From Stratiolaelaps scimitus (Eukaryota; Arthropoda; Arachnida; Mesostigmata; Laelapidae): 64,000 bases of DNA. Both the position numbers and the translations under genes were made by a program. The stretch spans positions 17,817,001 to 17,881,000 of the forward strand of contig JABWDB010000003.1 of assembly GCA_019614645.1 (NCBI GenBank). The letters run 5' to 3'. Below are positions 13,614 to 27,839 of this stretch, piece by piece (the first letter of the stretch is position 1; the number at the start of each line of letters is the position of its first letter). Below the pieces are notes generated by a model. That model saw only the letters and a list, made by a program, of their open reading frames with translations, ran no database searches and was not told the DNA's origin.

Positions 13614-15549
13614 AGTGTGCATGTATGTCGTATGTGTTTCCATTCAACGGTAGCCACCCATTAAACGAAGATATATAAACGCATGTACATACAAACTATA
13701 GTGGCACTACCCGTGCGCTCCGCACTCATATGTGTGTATGTGAATGCAGGGAGGCGGCCAAGCGGGCGGCGTAACGCCAGGCTGCGTCACAGGCTGAAAC
13801 CATGGCTTTCGTATATGTATGCACGATAATGAACGAGACCGGCTATGCGAGGAGGGATGTGGCTGGTCGACCGGTTGGCCGGCTGCCTGTCCATCCGCTA
13901 GTGTTGCTGCGGCCGCCTCATGAAAGGGTAAACGCCATGGGGCAGCGGGATAGCATGGGGACTATGGGGGTTTGGCCGAAGGGCTCGGAAGCTCCCGGCC
14001 GTCGGGAGCTGCTGTATGACGAATAGGAGCGGCGTCTCGCTGGCGCCACGGCCGCTGGTAGCGTCCTGCCTAGCCGCTAGTTACGATCATACGCTCGTTC
14101 GGTGGTTCGTTTTCGCGATATGCTCGTGCTAGTGATGGTATTTGGCTGAGGCGAGTCGCGCTGCGGCGGGTCGCAGGACGACACCGCAGGACACCACCGC
14201 AGGACGCCACCGGGAGACTCAGACCGAAACAAACTGAGAGACAGACAGAGAAATCGAGAGAGAGAGAGAGATCGGGAGGAAATGAGAGAACCAACAACTG
14301 CTCCCAAACAGTCGCCAGCGACCAGCCCGATACTCATCCAGAGAGATACACACACACACAGGCGCGATACCCTGATACACAGAAACAGCTAGGCGTGGCA
14401 AGGACAACGAGAGATCGTGAGCCGAGGGCAATGCACGGCCAGCATTGGACCTGCCTGGCTGCTGATGCTGAGTATTAGCGTGTGTGTGTGTGTGTGTGTG
14501 AAGAGGAGCAGGGTGGCGGTAGCGGTTTTGGTCCGCTTCACGGGCAGCTAGCCGGTTTGCTCGATGTGTGCGGCTTTGGCGGATGTGTACTTAGAAAAGG
14601 ATAGGACAGAATAGGAGAATCGTAGAGAACGTGGGGGTGATGCTGGTTGCGGGGCTTGGGGCTGACGGGCAACGGAGGAGGGCGAGATTAGCGAAGGATG
14701 CAAATTGGAACAGCTGAAATTGGAAGCGTCCCTATTACTGCCATGATTAAACCACGATGTATGTGTAATGCGTGTGTGTGGGGGCAGTAGGAGTATGTAC
14801 GTGCACGCCTATCTGTATGTCTCTATGGCGGTCTGTCAGTGTACGAATCTATGGATGCGATGTAGTGTGTCCCGTTGCGTCGTGCCTTGCTGTGTATGGC
14901 TGGTGTATCGTATAAACGAATTTGTGCTTGGGTGCGTGCTTCTGTCTGCTCGCCTATGCAATGCTTTCGTATCTATCTATTTATCCTGCCTTCTCACGGT
15001 TTGCGGTTAATGAAAAGACCACATCCTTTCTACAACCACCGTTGCCAGCAGCCTAATGTAAGCGTTTGTGTGAACCCGAGCCACATTCGGTGGCCCATTC
15101 AAAGGATACATAAATACATGAATACCTACCGAATAGTATGAGCGATTCTTTTGAAGAAGGGGACTATTAAAAAAATCGTTCTAATTAATATGTTATTATT
15201 ATTATTATGTGCATATTCGTCCAGTCACACACATATACAACTCGATTATTATAAAATCTAATATAAATATATATATATATATATGTGTTTGTACCAAGCA
15301 ATGCAAGGAGCATTTGGGTCTTCACCGTTTGAAGTTAGGTTCGTTGCGGGAATAATGGTGTACGCCGCTTATAGACAAATAGAGTTTACAGGAAGTAATT
15401 GTATTTAACTGTCTAGCGTTCCGGCTTTGACAAATCCGATCATTGCACCAGACTGTTGTTCCCTTCATGTACTATGTTTTAAGATCAGTTTCGTGTGTCA
15501 GAATTAAATAAAAAATATTAATTTTACGTGAATCAATCCCCTATACCGG

Positions 15550-15565
15550 TCGAAGTTAACTTCGA
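15550..15565. repeat. Perfect 16-bp palindrome with nearby partial copy
   Basis: TCGAAGTTAACTTCGA is a perfect palindrome. A partial copy, TCGAAGTTAACTCGA, follows 7 bases later. It may be a binding site or chance. Confidence 0.7.
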
Positions 15566-17145
15566 TATCAAGTCGAAGTTAACTCGATAATACCCGTTCG
15601 ATTGGCGCAATTGTTTGCCTCACACCTCACCCGCCTTCCAGCCAAATCACTGAAGCCGCCTAGTCAACACCTAGGAATGGTTGTAGATTTGCCGGACGAC
15701 GATTCTTGGCAAACACAATGGGTCGAATGTGCTCTAGACTCGGCGCAATTGCCGCCCGTCAATCGACTACTGTCGTCCATAGTTCCTCTGCTGAAGAATG
15801 CGCGCTTTATCGCGAATTACTAGACGGCAATGATCATTGTTATTATCCTTATTGTTATTATTATTAGTAGTAGTAGTGGCAGTAGTAGTTGTAATAGTCG
15901 CACTAGTGGTGTTATACGATTATTTGAATTATTACAGAGGGTCGGGATTTTCGGTCGTGCACGCCCGCCGGGCATTTCATTCCTGCTCCGGTTCGGATGG
16001 CTGCCCATCTATTCATGTATCCCTGCAGTAGGATGATTATTATTATCCTGGGGTCGACATCGACCGGCGGAAAGCCGCCATGTTAGCCCTCATGGACCCT
16101 CATCTGGGTCCGTCAACCCCTCGCCGGACTTTTGGTAACCCGGGGGAATTGTTGCCGAATTGCATCTTCCCACACAGCAAGCTCCCATCCATCCCAACAA
16201 CCGCATCCACAGCGTCGCAGGCCCATCTCACTGCCAGGCGGTTGGATTGGGAAGGTTCAAAGAACGCTGGAGAACAGGCGTCGAAAATCGGTGTCAGTTC
16301 GCGTCCCGCGCCGCGAATTACAAATTGCAACGCATAGCGCACATGCATAGCCACGTGCATTGCCACGTGCAAACGTTCCCGTGCTGGCCCTGCCCAATTT
16401 CTAACCCCAGCCACCTTGCACTACAGGTTTCGCTGAACAGACAGGTCAGGTTCATCAGGCAGTAGTTTTCTCTCCACCCAACGCCACTGGCAGTGTGCCG
16501 TCACCGTCGCCCTGCTTTAGATAGTCTTGAGCATGAGGCACACGGTCGCATCCGGGAGTCAGTGAGCAGCCGGCAGTCTCTGCCTAATGCCCAGCATCCC
16601 CTTCCCCCTGAGTACACAGGTGGCTGTGGATCCACTTTCCTCGCTCCACACAATATATATATATATATATATAGGACAGGAGGTATATCGGCATTGCGGC
16701 GTCCATGTTCGATGCGCACGAACATATAGATCCACATGTCTACGAGGCCGCCAGTCGCCCCGGGATAAACGCGCGGGTCGTGCCTGCACCCTCCTCAATT
16801 GTTAGTGTCGTCGGGGAAAGGTCCGTGGGTATGGGATCCATCCGTACCTATTATATAATACATACCCTAACGAGACCTCCGCACTGCGTCTCGTACAGTG
16901 TTGCTGGCGAGATCCACGCAGGGAAAAGTTTCTGGACAAGCCCAATTAATGATGGCTACAAAGCTATTAAAATGCATAGACAGAATCCCAATTTGGGAGG
17001 AGATAATAACAGGCGCTGTATACAACGAAATATCGCAACGCAATATTACGAATTGGGCATTTGTCATCTCATCATAACGACGACATGCGCTGATCACAAC
17101 GAAACGCGAGGTGGCATTTTTTGAAAATATATATTTAATAAATGG

Positions 17146-17170
17146 ATATATATATATATATATATATATA
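17146..17170. repeat. (TA)n microsatellite
   Basis: Twenty-five bases of pure TA repeat. Smaller similar tracts lie at 7888-7904, 15267-15284 and 16653-16673. Confidence 0.95.
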
Positions 17171-17509
17171 GTATCGATACAGTCAAAATAGAGCTTTCAT
17201 GGTTGAGTATATGTAGTGGTTGCCAGTGACGCCTAGATCGTTGCGTCTCAAACAGGGTTTAAACCAAAAGAAGGTCGGTTATAGCAGTTTTGTTCATCAA
17301 AGAATGTCCCAGTTATGCGTAGCCTAATTGGCACGAATAGCCACAAAGGCGATTCACTATTGACATCTATAGATCACCAATAGCGATGCAAGGAGCGACG
17401 TTTGCAAGTTCACTGCAGAGCGTCGCTTCAAACTTATCATCGTGGACAAATTGCACGCATTTGTGCATTTGCTAAACCGAGACAAAAAAAATGCGAATTC
17501 GCGCGACGA

Positions 17510-17601
17510 CGATTATTCCTCATAGAAAAAAAGAAAGAACAGATTATTCCTCATATAAAAAAGAAAGAAAAGATTATTCCTCATAGAAAAAAGAAAGAAA
17601 A
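17510..17601 (+). repeat. Tandem repeat, three units of about 30 bp
   Basis: The unit begins gattattcctcata and continues with an A-rich part (gaaaaaaagaaagaa). Three units follow each other with small changes (ataga/atata) and one-base length differences. The resulting lysine-rich open reading frame is an artefact of the repeat. Confidence 0.85.
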
Positions 17602-20600
17602 AAAAATAGGAAACATATGTGGTCTGTGTTTCTCGACGTTCACCACCACTTTCCACTAAATTAGTTCACACCACCTGTTTGTCGTCCCTAAGCTCCGACG
17701 GACCCGTGAAGCTGGCGTCACGGGCCCTTGTGTCATTGAGTACACACGTGCCCAGGGATATTCTACCTACGAAGCAGATTTTTCTAGTAAAAAATATAAA
17801 GAACGTAAGTCGAATACGAGGTGAATTTCTAGAGAAAAGTTCACTCTCAAAGGCAACTGTAGGGCCTGTCAGAAGATGATGCTGCGGCGAGAGATACTTG
17901 TAACGGCAGGCTCATGCGCTCATTTGCCTCAAATCATCTGTGCGTCGTGCGTCTGTCCAATCTACTCCCTCAACGGTTCCTCGCACTGGTCATTAGAGAC
18001 AACTCGCTCTAACTGGTGAGTTCGTAGCTAACGAGCATCCGTAAAATTCGAGGCCGACACCTAGGCATCGCTCGTCTATCGATGCGGCGAATTCGATTGC
18101 AAAAACTTCTCGGCCACGATTGTGTGTGTGTGGCTACGATGCGTGTACAGCTTGACAGCCTCAGTAGGCTGTCGATTTTGCGGCTTTCGCAACGGGGACA
18201 CCCGCCTCATCAAATCAAGGATGTCAAGCATTTGTAATGGCAGGCTGCATGGCAATGAATTGTCAGAGATGGCACAGCGAATGTTTGTGTGACCGTTCGC
18301 TATCCTCTCTTCGCAAAATCTAACCATTGTATGTATCCGCGGTCGGCCACCTTGCACACCATGCACAGTGGATTAGTTCAGCAACCGCCTATGGGCCCGG
18401 TGTTCCTTGTGCGGGCAACCCGCAAGAAAGAGTTCGTCAAGGGGCCTGTCTTCCCCTAGTCCACTGCCGCCTAATGGATTGACAGTTACGAGATACCGCG
18501 GATGAGGAGAAGTTAAGCTTCTAAAGAGAACTTTAGCTCCAGTGGTTCATACATAGCATTAGCTAAAAGCAATATTCGAGCCGGTTATTAGTAGCGAGGA
18601 TCTATCCTTGAACTCTGAATAGTGGCAACGAGTTCAATAGACACAATAAGAGTAATTCCTATTGAGCGAGCATCCGGTCTTCGGTTTCAAAGGGATCACC
18701 GCTCGATTTCACCGATATAACGTCGATGGAAGCTTCCAGGCTGAGTCCGTTTTTACATCACTTTCATGTATCCTGACCGGAACAGCAGGGAATTATGTTC
18801 ATGTACTTTTTTTTCCATTATAACTCATCAGGTTGTGTTCCCTTTCCAAGCGATTAAGCCCTAGGCAATACCGACTGCATAGAAACCGTTCAAATGTTTT
18901 GTCTGTCCAGACTGAATCTAAATATCGCAAGCTAGATGTAATCAGATGGAACAAAGTGTCTATAAATAAAATCGGCTGGCCTATTCTGTTTTTACGAGTA
19001 TTACGGCTGTACGTAAACTAACAAAATTCACATTGCCCTTTCATGTGAACACAGCCACTGTACTCGCCTTTGTGCTTATGGCTGATTGTACGGGATTAAT
19101 CCCCAAGATGAATCCGCCTAATCCCCAAGTATCTATGGAGTGGCCAGTTTCGTATGTGCATGGTCAAAAAGATTACCTAATACATACACAAAATGTATAA
19201 TATGATTAGCCTGTATGATTTTTGTACGCCACTCCTTACGTCCCGACCAATGTGAACTTCACGCTGACACGCGTACTATTCGCAGGCAGCAAATACCATA
19301 GGGATCGCCTAGAGTTTGAGTTCATCTAGGTTCATCTGGCAATAGACGCTTTGCCCCTCCGCTTCTTTCTATTACAGATTTGCCATCAACAGAAGCCAAT
19401 CCAGCACAACAAGTCAATAATCCTGTAGACCTACTGATTCTTAGTGCCCAACAAGGTCGTAGCCCTAGAAGTGATCTGGTTCTAATACCCAGCGTAGATC
19501 TATAATTTCCGGTCGTCTAGTACGCCGCTTCGTTACACAGGAAAAATTATCTGGAAAAAGACACACGAAAAGCTAGCTAGTAACCCATAGATGCATCTTC
19601 GGTATCACAGTGTAGCCAACTCGGCATATGCAAATTACCGTACTAACTAAATTACCATGCAGTGGCCTGACAACAAACGTAAGAGGAACCCATTTGGCGA
19701 GAATCCTCTGAGCACCAGTGGCGTATTCTTTTAACTATCCCATTCAATGTGCCTGCTTTCGGGGGCTGAGATAGTTTGTCGGCTGGGGGTCCGTGACGTG
19801 CTTTGTGGAACACCAGCCACAAATCGGGAAAATCGGGTGATAAATGTGTGAAGGCATAATACAAAGATTGTCTACTTTTACATCAAATGGGGGGGGAGGC
19901 GAAATATGAATTTGGCACCGGAGTAACAACATCCTATGATTGTCATACGGGGCCTGCCAACAACGAATGCTTGCTTAGCTATTAGCGAGCGAGTTGCCAC
20001 CGAAGGGCAGGTGTGGAAAGATACCTATGGAGAGAATAAGGAGGATGACCCACGTTTTGCAGCGGATACGTAGATGTGCGTAGACGCACATGATTATAGA
20101 AAGCGGTGTTGAAGGCTACAGCGCTACGGGGGCGATGAACGGCCGCTGCGAATGGAACATCCCGAGTCAGCCATCAGACGCTGAGGTCAAAAGAGGAAGC
20201 CATTCGTGGACCTTTCTTTCTTCGAGCGCTGAGGGTGCCCACGATCGTGACGGGATGCTATCGGCCTACATGATATCGTAGGAGGGTTGGGACCGAGTTA
20301 GGGAACAGAGTCGAACTAGATCACTTGCCCGTACATTCTCGTTGTGCGAACCTGCTACTACTCCCACTGTTAGTGCTACTGCTGAACGGGAACTCGTGGG
20401 TGGTACTTACGGGACACATCGCCTTCTCTTCTCGTTAGCTGACTCGCACCTTGTACCAGACGCGCGCCTTATCCGTATATAATAAGCCTTTGAGCTAAAG
20501 GGTTGTTCCTGCAGCGTTCGAGGTTGGTGCTGTAGCTGTAGTGAGAAAGAGACACCAGATCAGATAGATATATTGAAGCCTACCTGTCTTCTAGCTGGAA

Positions 20601-23600
20601 AGTATTCGAGGTGCTGAGCCACTCAAGTATCCTGCAAGACCATGCGTTCGTTAGGTGTAGGTTGACTCTAGACACAGAGAGAGAGAGAGAGACTTAGATA
20701 AGCGAGTGATCTGTTCACTTGCTCGTTCGCAGCGCCTCCTAGGGCAATTGTTGTATGTGCACATACTACGTAAACAATTTTCTTGGTTTATATATGTCTG
20801 TATCCGCGTTGTCGGTGGTGATGTAACTCCTCTCAAAGTTTGCGTATAAAGCACGCAAGTTGGAATAAAGACCGCAAGGTTTGTTTTACTGAAAGCACCT
20901 TGGTCTATAGTAATGCTGATGATACTGATGATAATCACCATCATTGCAATTGTTCCGCGACAGTCTACATTTTAGAGAACGTTACATATTGTGTTCTCTA
21001 GGGTCAGTCGCAATAAATGAGGAGTACAACAACAAGCGACCTATTGAAACTTCTGCAGGAAGCGATGCCTTCGATTCTATATCGACCTGCTAAAGGCGAA
21101 ACGATGGGTTCGACGTGGGCGGAATCTCAATCTTATCTGGCTAATTCATTTCGGCCGAAAGCAGCCATATTGCTATAGTTGTATTATAATAATTCCATTG
21201 TTGATGACCGAATCGGTGTACTTAAAGGCTGCACCAAACACTGCTCGGTCATTTGTGATCTTGCTGTGAATCTTTATCCGCACACTTATCGTATGCTGCA
21301 AAACAAAAACAAAACAATAGCATACATATATTCATCAGTGGGCGCCCTGATCTCGATAATTTTGCTAAGGCTCAAATTATTATGCGTTCCAATAGTATTC
21401 TACGTCGAATGATCACTAGAGGCATTAGCATCGTCGATTTGGATACAACTCCCGAGAGCCCGTGGACGAACACAACTGGGAAAATTCGTTGCAAACCATT
21501 TTTCGTTACCCAGAGGCGCCTCCGATCTATGGCACATACAAATAATAACCTTGTCACCGATTGCCCTAATAGTGCTCACGAGGCGAGGGCAGTGTGCTCG
21601 CGAAACGCAAGTCTCAGGTCTTCATGAGGCATGAACTTCTCACTATCCAAGAGAGTGACCTGTGAGGGTCTGAATAGAAGTTCTTACCCTAACTAAACCC
21701 AGAACGAATTTGAGTCCGACTGCCTGACGGCTGACGACAATCATGTTCGATTAATGGGCTCGAGCTTCGGGTTTTGGTTACAACTTGTTGTCATACATAG
21801 TAGTGCATTTGATTGCATGTGCTATATCTTCCAAACGAATCGACTTACAGCACCGAGTAGGCTACAGGTAAAATTACCGGATCTACATTAGTGTAGCCAT
21901 ATGTTATGCGGGGGCTGTTAGGCATTATTCTTTTGTGGTTTTTCCTAGTTAACCCTACCCGTATAATTTTTTACTGTTGTTATACTGTATAAAAATAATA
22001 AGTAAGTTGCCGCTGTCACTCAGCACTGTCGGCTTAAGCCTTGGCTTAACGCAGTCCGTCGAAGAACTACGAGATATCATCCATGTCAGTACGAAGTGAT
22101 GCGGTAGGTTGAACAATCGATCGATCTAAGAAAGGAAAATGATGGTGATTCACCGTGAACAGAATGCCAATTTGTTTCATTCGATGGTGATAGTACTCAT
22201 ACGATATTCTGCGCTCGTTCCGTGTGTACACCTTACTCAATACACTCATTGGCCCACCATACAGCAACTGCACAATCGCTCATAATAGCAGCCGCCTCAC
22301 CGATCTGCCTTGAGTAGCCATTTGTTACACCCATTGGGTGGAGAAGTCTAGCGTTGGACATCATCATTGCAGGTCTCTGACGCCTACAAGTTTCGATGGT
22401 GCTGTGACGAATAGGCCTGCGTGAGCATTCGACGCAGGGATGCCCTCGGGGTCATCTCCCAAATCGAAGGCTTGCCCTATGCACACGGTTATTATATAAT
22501 AAGAGTATAAAGATGATCGTAATGTTTGACATATTTTAGTTAGCGCCGACCACATATCGCGAATTGTTGGCTTTCGCAGTATACTGAATGGGCTATGCCG
22601 AGCCGTAAAACTGCAGTGGCAATGATTCGAACAAGCGGCTATAGTGAACGAATCTCACTGTTGCGATAAGCGCATATCGAAGAGAGTCTGTTTAGATTAC
22701 CCCCTTGAGTCAAGTGTATATGTGAACTTAGCACTGCTTCGAATACCGTTATGTGTCACTGTTCAACTGATCCATCTTTGTTTCACTTAGTCGATTGTCA
22801 TTTCGTTTGATATTTCAAGGAAGGGAGTTCCGTAAGGCATGCTAGATCGAACTAGAGATCGACTGAGAGAGGCCTGGTGTTTGGCTAACAGTTGTTTGCC
22901 TCTTGCTGCAATTCAAGTCAACGAACGATATCATCTGTGTCAACCTAGCAATTCGAAGGAGCGAGACAATCTTTTTCTTCACCCCGTTCGAGCCAGCCAC
23001 GGCTTCCACGACTGAGTCGTCGTGCTGCCACTGCGCGCAGGAGCAGATTGGAAAGCCCTGCCACCAAGGGGGAGGTCGGTGAGGGGGAGCTGACTAATAC
23101 TGAGAACAGTGAACTGCGCGAATGACGAAAGTTATCTTGATAATATCGTGTCGCAGCTAATCATGTGACTCCGCAACGAAATTGACAAGAGGACAAACGC
23201 CACCGCAAGATCCCTGTCAAGTAGTAGATCGAACAATCGTTATGATTACTATCGTTTACTAGCGGGATATAAAAGTTAGCTAGCCTCAACATGTCAATTT
23301 TGTGTTAGCAAACACAGAATAGGAGAGGGGCGCTGCTGTTCAGCATAGGTCAACAGTTCCAGAAGTGCGCGGTCCCGGTGCTGTCGCAATGTGTGTACGT
23401 GTCCACGTTGTGTGGCTATGTCCGCATGGCATGGTACATCCCCAACAAAATACAATTGAAAACATACAGAATACATCGCCGTACAGCAAACAAAGCCGAA
23501 AGTGACAAAGCAAACCCAGTTAGAATAGTCCCTGTATCAATAATAGCTTCGGGGTTTTCGAGCCCAATGGGAGATTTTTGCTCAACGCGAAGCGCGTATT

Positions 23601-23725
23601 GGCAAGGGGGCACGCCTCCAATCACCAATCGCGTTCGTCTCTACACGTTCAAGGGTAGGTAGCCGTGATCATTTTAGTAATATAGCTGAGTCAAAGGTTG
23701 GATGCGCTCATCAGAGATCCACAGC

Positions 23726-23739
23726 GGGGGGGGGGGGGG
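23726..23739. repeat. G14 homopolymer
   Basis: Fourteen consecutive G residues in otherwise mixed DNA. Confidence 0.95.
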
Positions 23740-26373
23740 TGGAGAATCATCTGCTTTCTTCCCCTTGTCCCATGTACGAATGATGCAATTATAAGCGACA
23801 GTCGGCGTTTAATGAAAATGTATACCGTATGCATCCTCTAACAGTCATTGCGCCGTGGGCCAAGTCCAATTGTGTTAGCGTCGCTTTCTGCATTTCATAA
23901 AAGTTGCATCACGAAATAGCCGCTTCGCACATCTTATCACAGAGCAGACAGAAATCTTGGTGACCTGCATTCATCTACATACACCCACAATGCCAAATGG
24001 AACCATCAACAGCACCTGCTGTTGAGACCACCACTAACAAGTGCTATGGCCCATGTCTACCTTCCCCTTGCGGCGATATTTGATGACGGCCGAAGGCACC
24101 AAAATTGATTTCAAATTCAAGCAATTTTCGTAGTGGTGCTAATCATTTTTCGATCCTTTTTACTGCCAGCCACGTTCGATATATCGTACGTTGTGGAGTA
24201 GCAATTTTAGTCATATTCTAATCATGAGGAGCACACAGATTGATAACGACCACTTTGACGCAGTATGCAAGCAGTAGGCGTACGTATTGCGAGGCTTTGA
24301 CGCGCTTTGATTCCATGAGACTGAATGACGGCTATTTCTCTGGAATAGTCATCGGCGCGATTGCGGTGCAGCATTTGGAGATAGCGCGCTTTTTTTTTCT
24401 TGAACGACGTGTGGCGTTGGCTTTATCCATCATCAACCAGTATTCTTGTGTCGTTTCACATGCAACTTTTGAAATATGGCTTCAATTGATGCTCACATGA
24501 TCTGATCATCTCATTGACCACTGCAGGCTTAATTTCTCAACCATAGATAGGCCTGCATTGGCAAGCTTGCATCCCGCATAAGTATTATAGCTCAATTCAA
24601 GCAATACGAATGATTCATTAAGTGTCACAGGCACATTTGAATTTTTGGCAAACACACATCTGCAGAACGATCTATCCATCTTCGGGCATCCGGCAGGCGA
24701 TCATTTTCAACAACTTCGGACCTTTTCAAAACGGGCCGAAAAAGCCACTTGCTGGCCCATCTTTGCTGAGGCATTTGCTGTCATACGCGTAAGGTAGAGT
24801 GCCCGCCTGACAGCGTGTGAGTATCACAATAACAGAAGGCTTAAATCTCGTGAGACTAAGAGAGCCTCGAGAACTGAGAACTTTTGCACTTTTAGCGCTG
24901 TGTCCCTTCGGAGACACGGTCTGTCAGTGCCATGAGACTCTTTTAATCTTGATTTAGGTGCACGGAGAAGCTGGGAAACTCTAGCACGTCCTGACCAATG
25001 ACGGTCGTGAGATGATATATTCTCCAAAACGAGATTTCCTAGCTCTTTTTTCTCAAAATCGCCACTTTTGATTAGTCGGCGACATATCGCGACAATTGGC
25101 TCACGACGTGCAGTGATTCCGTATAGGGATTTAGCAAAAGCCGGAGACAACCCATAGAATGGACGGAGAACGTTTTGTTAAGCTAGCGTTATTTGTAAGC
25201 CTTTAACAAATACCACGTTTGATATTACTCCAAGCTGTAAGCTCTTTATATGTAAGAACTTTATTGTAGGACAATTTGTGAACGAAGTAGATTTTCGTTT
25301 GTCGATTGATTGAAGCAAATCACAGCAGTTATTCGTGTATCTCATCGGATATGCTTAGTCGTATAATTAATTGCTGTTTGTTGCGGACAAGGGACGTTCT
25401 TGCTGGTCGGATTGTACGAGAATTTCAATAGGCCTACGCATGCGACGTACCAAGGACCGACCAGCAACCGTGTATGCTATATGTACCTTTATGACAGACC
25501 ATTAGTCGAAAGAAATAGCAAGTCGCTTCTTCATAGCTGCATTATTCCCCTTTATTTCTGTGTTTGGAAACGTCACCCAGCACAAACTTGCTCATGGCTC
25601 AGCCTGAAACAACGAAGAAACCCGAGCATTCGAAGCACCGATCACCATCCGAAATCTGATCTCTCAGTTCTTCTTCTCGACTTTCCTACTCAGCCGTTCA
25701 GCATCGGGAGGTTTGAACTGTCACTATTATAAAGACAGTCGAGTGCAAAAGCGACCCTTTAAATGCGAACTGAAGTGGCATCATAAGGCACATGGAGGAT
25801 ATATCCTCTAATCTATACTAATAAGAATAACTGTGTACCATAACAACCTGTAAGCGGTGTGTAAAACATGTTACACAATGTGTAGGTGGTAGGAGTGTAC
25901 GACGCACTATGAGTTTCTATTATTGGCAACTCCACTTTTTTATTATATTAAAAATACGCTCGTACATCCTTCTCACGATACTCGACATCCACTAGTAGCG
26001 ATTGCTGAAGAGCAGTAGCTACTGTCTCTGGCGAGAACGGTAGCAGCGCAGTCACCCATCCTAGATACCGGTACTCGGCCTTTATAAGTCGACCAATAAC
26101 CGATCACCATCGTATTAAGGGACGGGATCACAGAGACGGCCCTTATCACAAACGAAAGTGCTATTCGATGATACTGACAAGCGTGTCAATACAGTAGGCC
26201 GTCTCAAGGCGCCTTATGTAGCATAACGGTCCGTATTTGGTTAGCATGATCAAATGCCTGTCCGCAATTCGCGTAACATAACCACACCGTGCAGATGCCC
26301 AGCATGACAGCACAATGATTCACCCAAATTACAGCGTTACAGTCCGCTCGCAGAGTATTCAAATAGCGATTTG

Positions 26374-26388
26374 CCCCCCCCCCCCCCC
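26374..26388. repeat. C15 homopolymer
   Basis: Fifteen consecutive C residues. The open frame crossing it on the - strand (poly-Gly) is probably fortuitous. Confidence 0.95.
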
Positions 26389-27839
26389 GATAGCGAGATA
26401 TTATGCCCTCGCCAATAACGAAAGATTTCATCCTCATATAGAAGATGTTTAAGGCCACTATCTGCAGGTGACCTGATTCTGAAGGGGTTCCTATTGCAAC
26501 AGGATTCGCCGGATCCAACGTATAGCATACTGCTATGCTTAGGTAATTGCGTTCTTCCCGGCGCCCCTTTCTCTCTATATCTCTCAACGTCAATTTCCCG
26601 CTCCTCCTCTACCGTGCCGTATGTGTGGATATAGTACCACCACCCATAAAACTCCTAAGGTATCCCTTGTGTCTCAATGCTACATACGTATGTGTGGCCA
26701 CAATCTGGGCCCAGATGGCACACACATAACAAAGAATCCCGCCCACCGTACGTCAGAGACTGTATCGATGTTGATGGTGCTAATGAAATGAGCATACTGA
26801 CGATCAAGAATGCTGACAGTACGCATATCGGCTGCTATTATGCTGTTGTCGTTGTTGTTGTTGTTGTTTTTTTATTATTATTTCTGTTATTACTCTGGTT
26901 GAATGCAAGTTTATTCGACTTGTCACCAGATGGCGACAGGCAAATGTCTACTGACCCGATGCTCAGGGTCATGCACCTAAAGTCGGTCAAATATTATTGG
27001 CCATGGCAAGGTGCTAGGTCTTTGCTAGCTATTATTTCTTAGCCATTGCATTTTCGTCTGGCGTATAGCAATCCCGGGAATCCGGCTGTCCCTTATGGGT
27101 TGTATGATACCACCGCTTTGTTAATTAACGAAGGATTTGTAAGTGAGCTCTGACGTGGATGACGCTCCCGAGAATTTGCCGGATTAACAGCCGCAGACAC
27201 GATAGCAGCAGCCTGAAAGCAGGTAGATTAGCAGAAAATAGGCATCTAAATAGTAGGACTCACAAGCATCGCTCCTCTTTGGCATTGTTCGATTTCGTGC
27301 GGGGAAAGCAAATCTCTGGGCAAATAGCCTTTGTGTTATGTCCACTTGTAGACTTGAACAGACAAAAAATGAACAGCTCATCAAACAATAAATAATCACC
27401 CTTCACTTATTATACATATGCTAGCGCATTGTCTCGCGAGCTGGCTGACTAACTAGCAAAGCAAACACAGCAGGGTCTAAATTGTTGAAATACATGTAAA
27501 ATACGCACAATAATTTACAACATAGCCAGGCGCGCTGTAGCGACATTCGTGTAGACGTCATACCTTCTTCGGCGGCACCTTTGAGGAGACTGTAGTCAAG
27601 ACCTCTACAGCCGTCGCTCGTTTCAAGGCTTTTAGCTCGAACGTGTCCCGCATGACAAAATCCAGAACAAGAGATTTACTCTTCTTCCTCGATGGCTGGA
27701 ATTTCCGTCCAGCCTGACCCACGGCGTGCCACCGGGCTCCGCGCATGATGAACGTGCTATGTATTTATTTATACAGTAAAACCGATGAAAGTCGTGCCGG
27801 CCAGATATAGTGACCTTGCTTGGTTGTACACAAGATAAG

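Larger units (their letters stand above)
8101..14700. other. Mosaic of GC-rich islands, no gene recognised
   Basis: Islands at about 8100-9610, 10100-11000, 12200-13450 and 13740-14700 alternate with AT-rich DNA. They carry CT, GA, CA and TG repeats and many two-strand open frames; the longest, 220 codons on the - strand at 10134-10796, shows no domain. They may be regulatory or untranslated sequence of a gene whose coding exons lie elsewhere. Confidence 0.4.
14701..27839. other. Mostly AT-rich stretch, nothing coding recognised
   Basis: It holds the palindrome at 15550, TA tracts, the 30-bp tandem repeat at 17510, the G14 and C15 runs, and a GTT run near 26850. A 108-codon frame on the - strand (24824-25150) is open but matches no family I know. 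Confidence 0.5.

Noticed and set aside
17402..17659. Lysine-rich small protein
   Set aside because: Most of it is the translation of the A-rich 30-bp tandem repeat.
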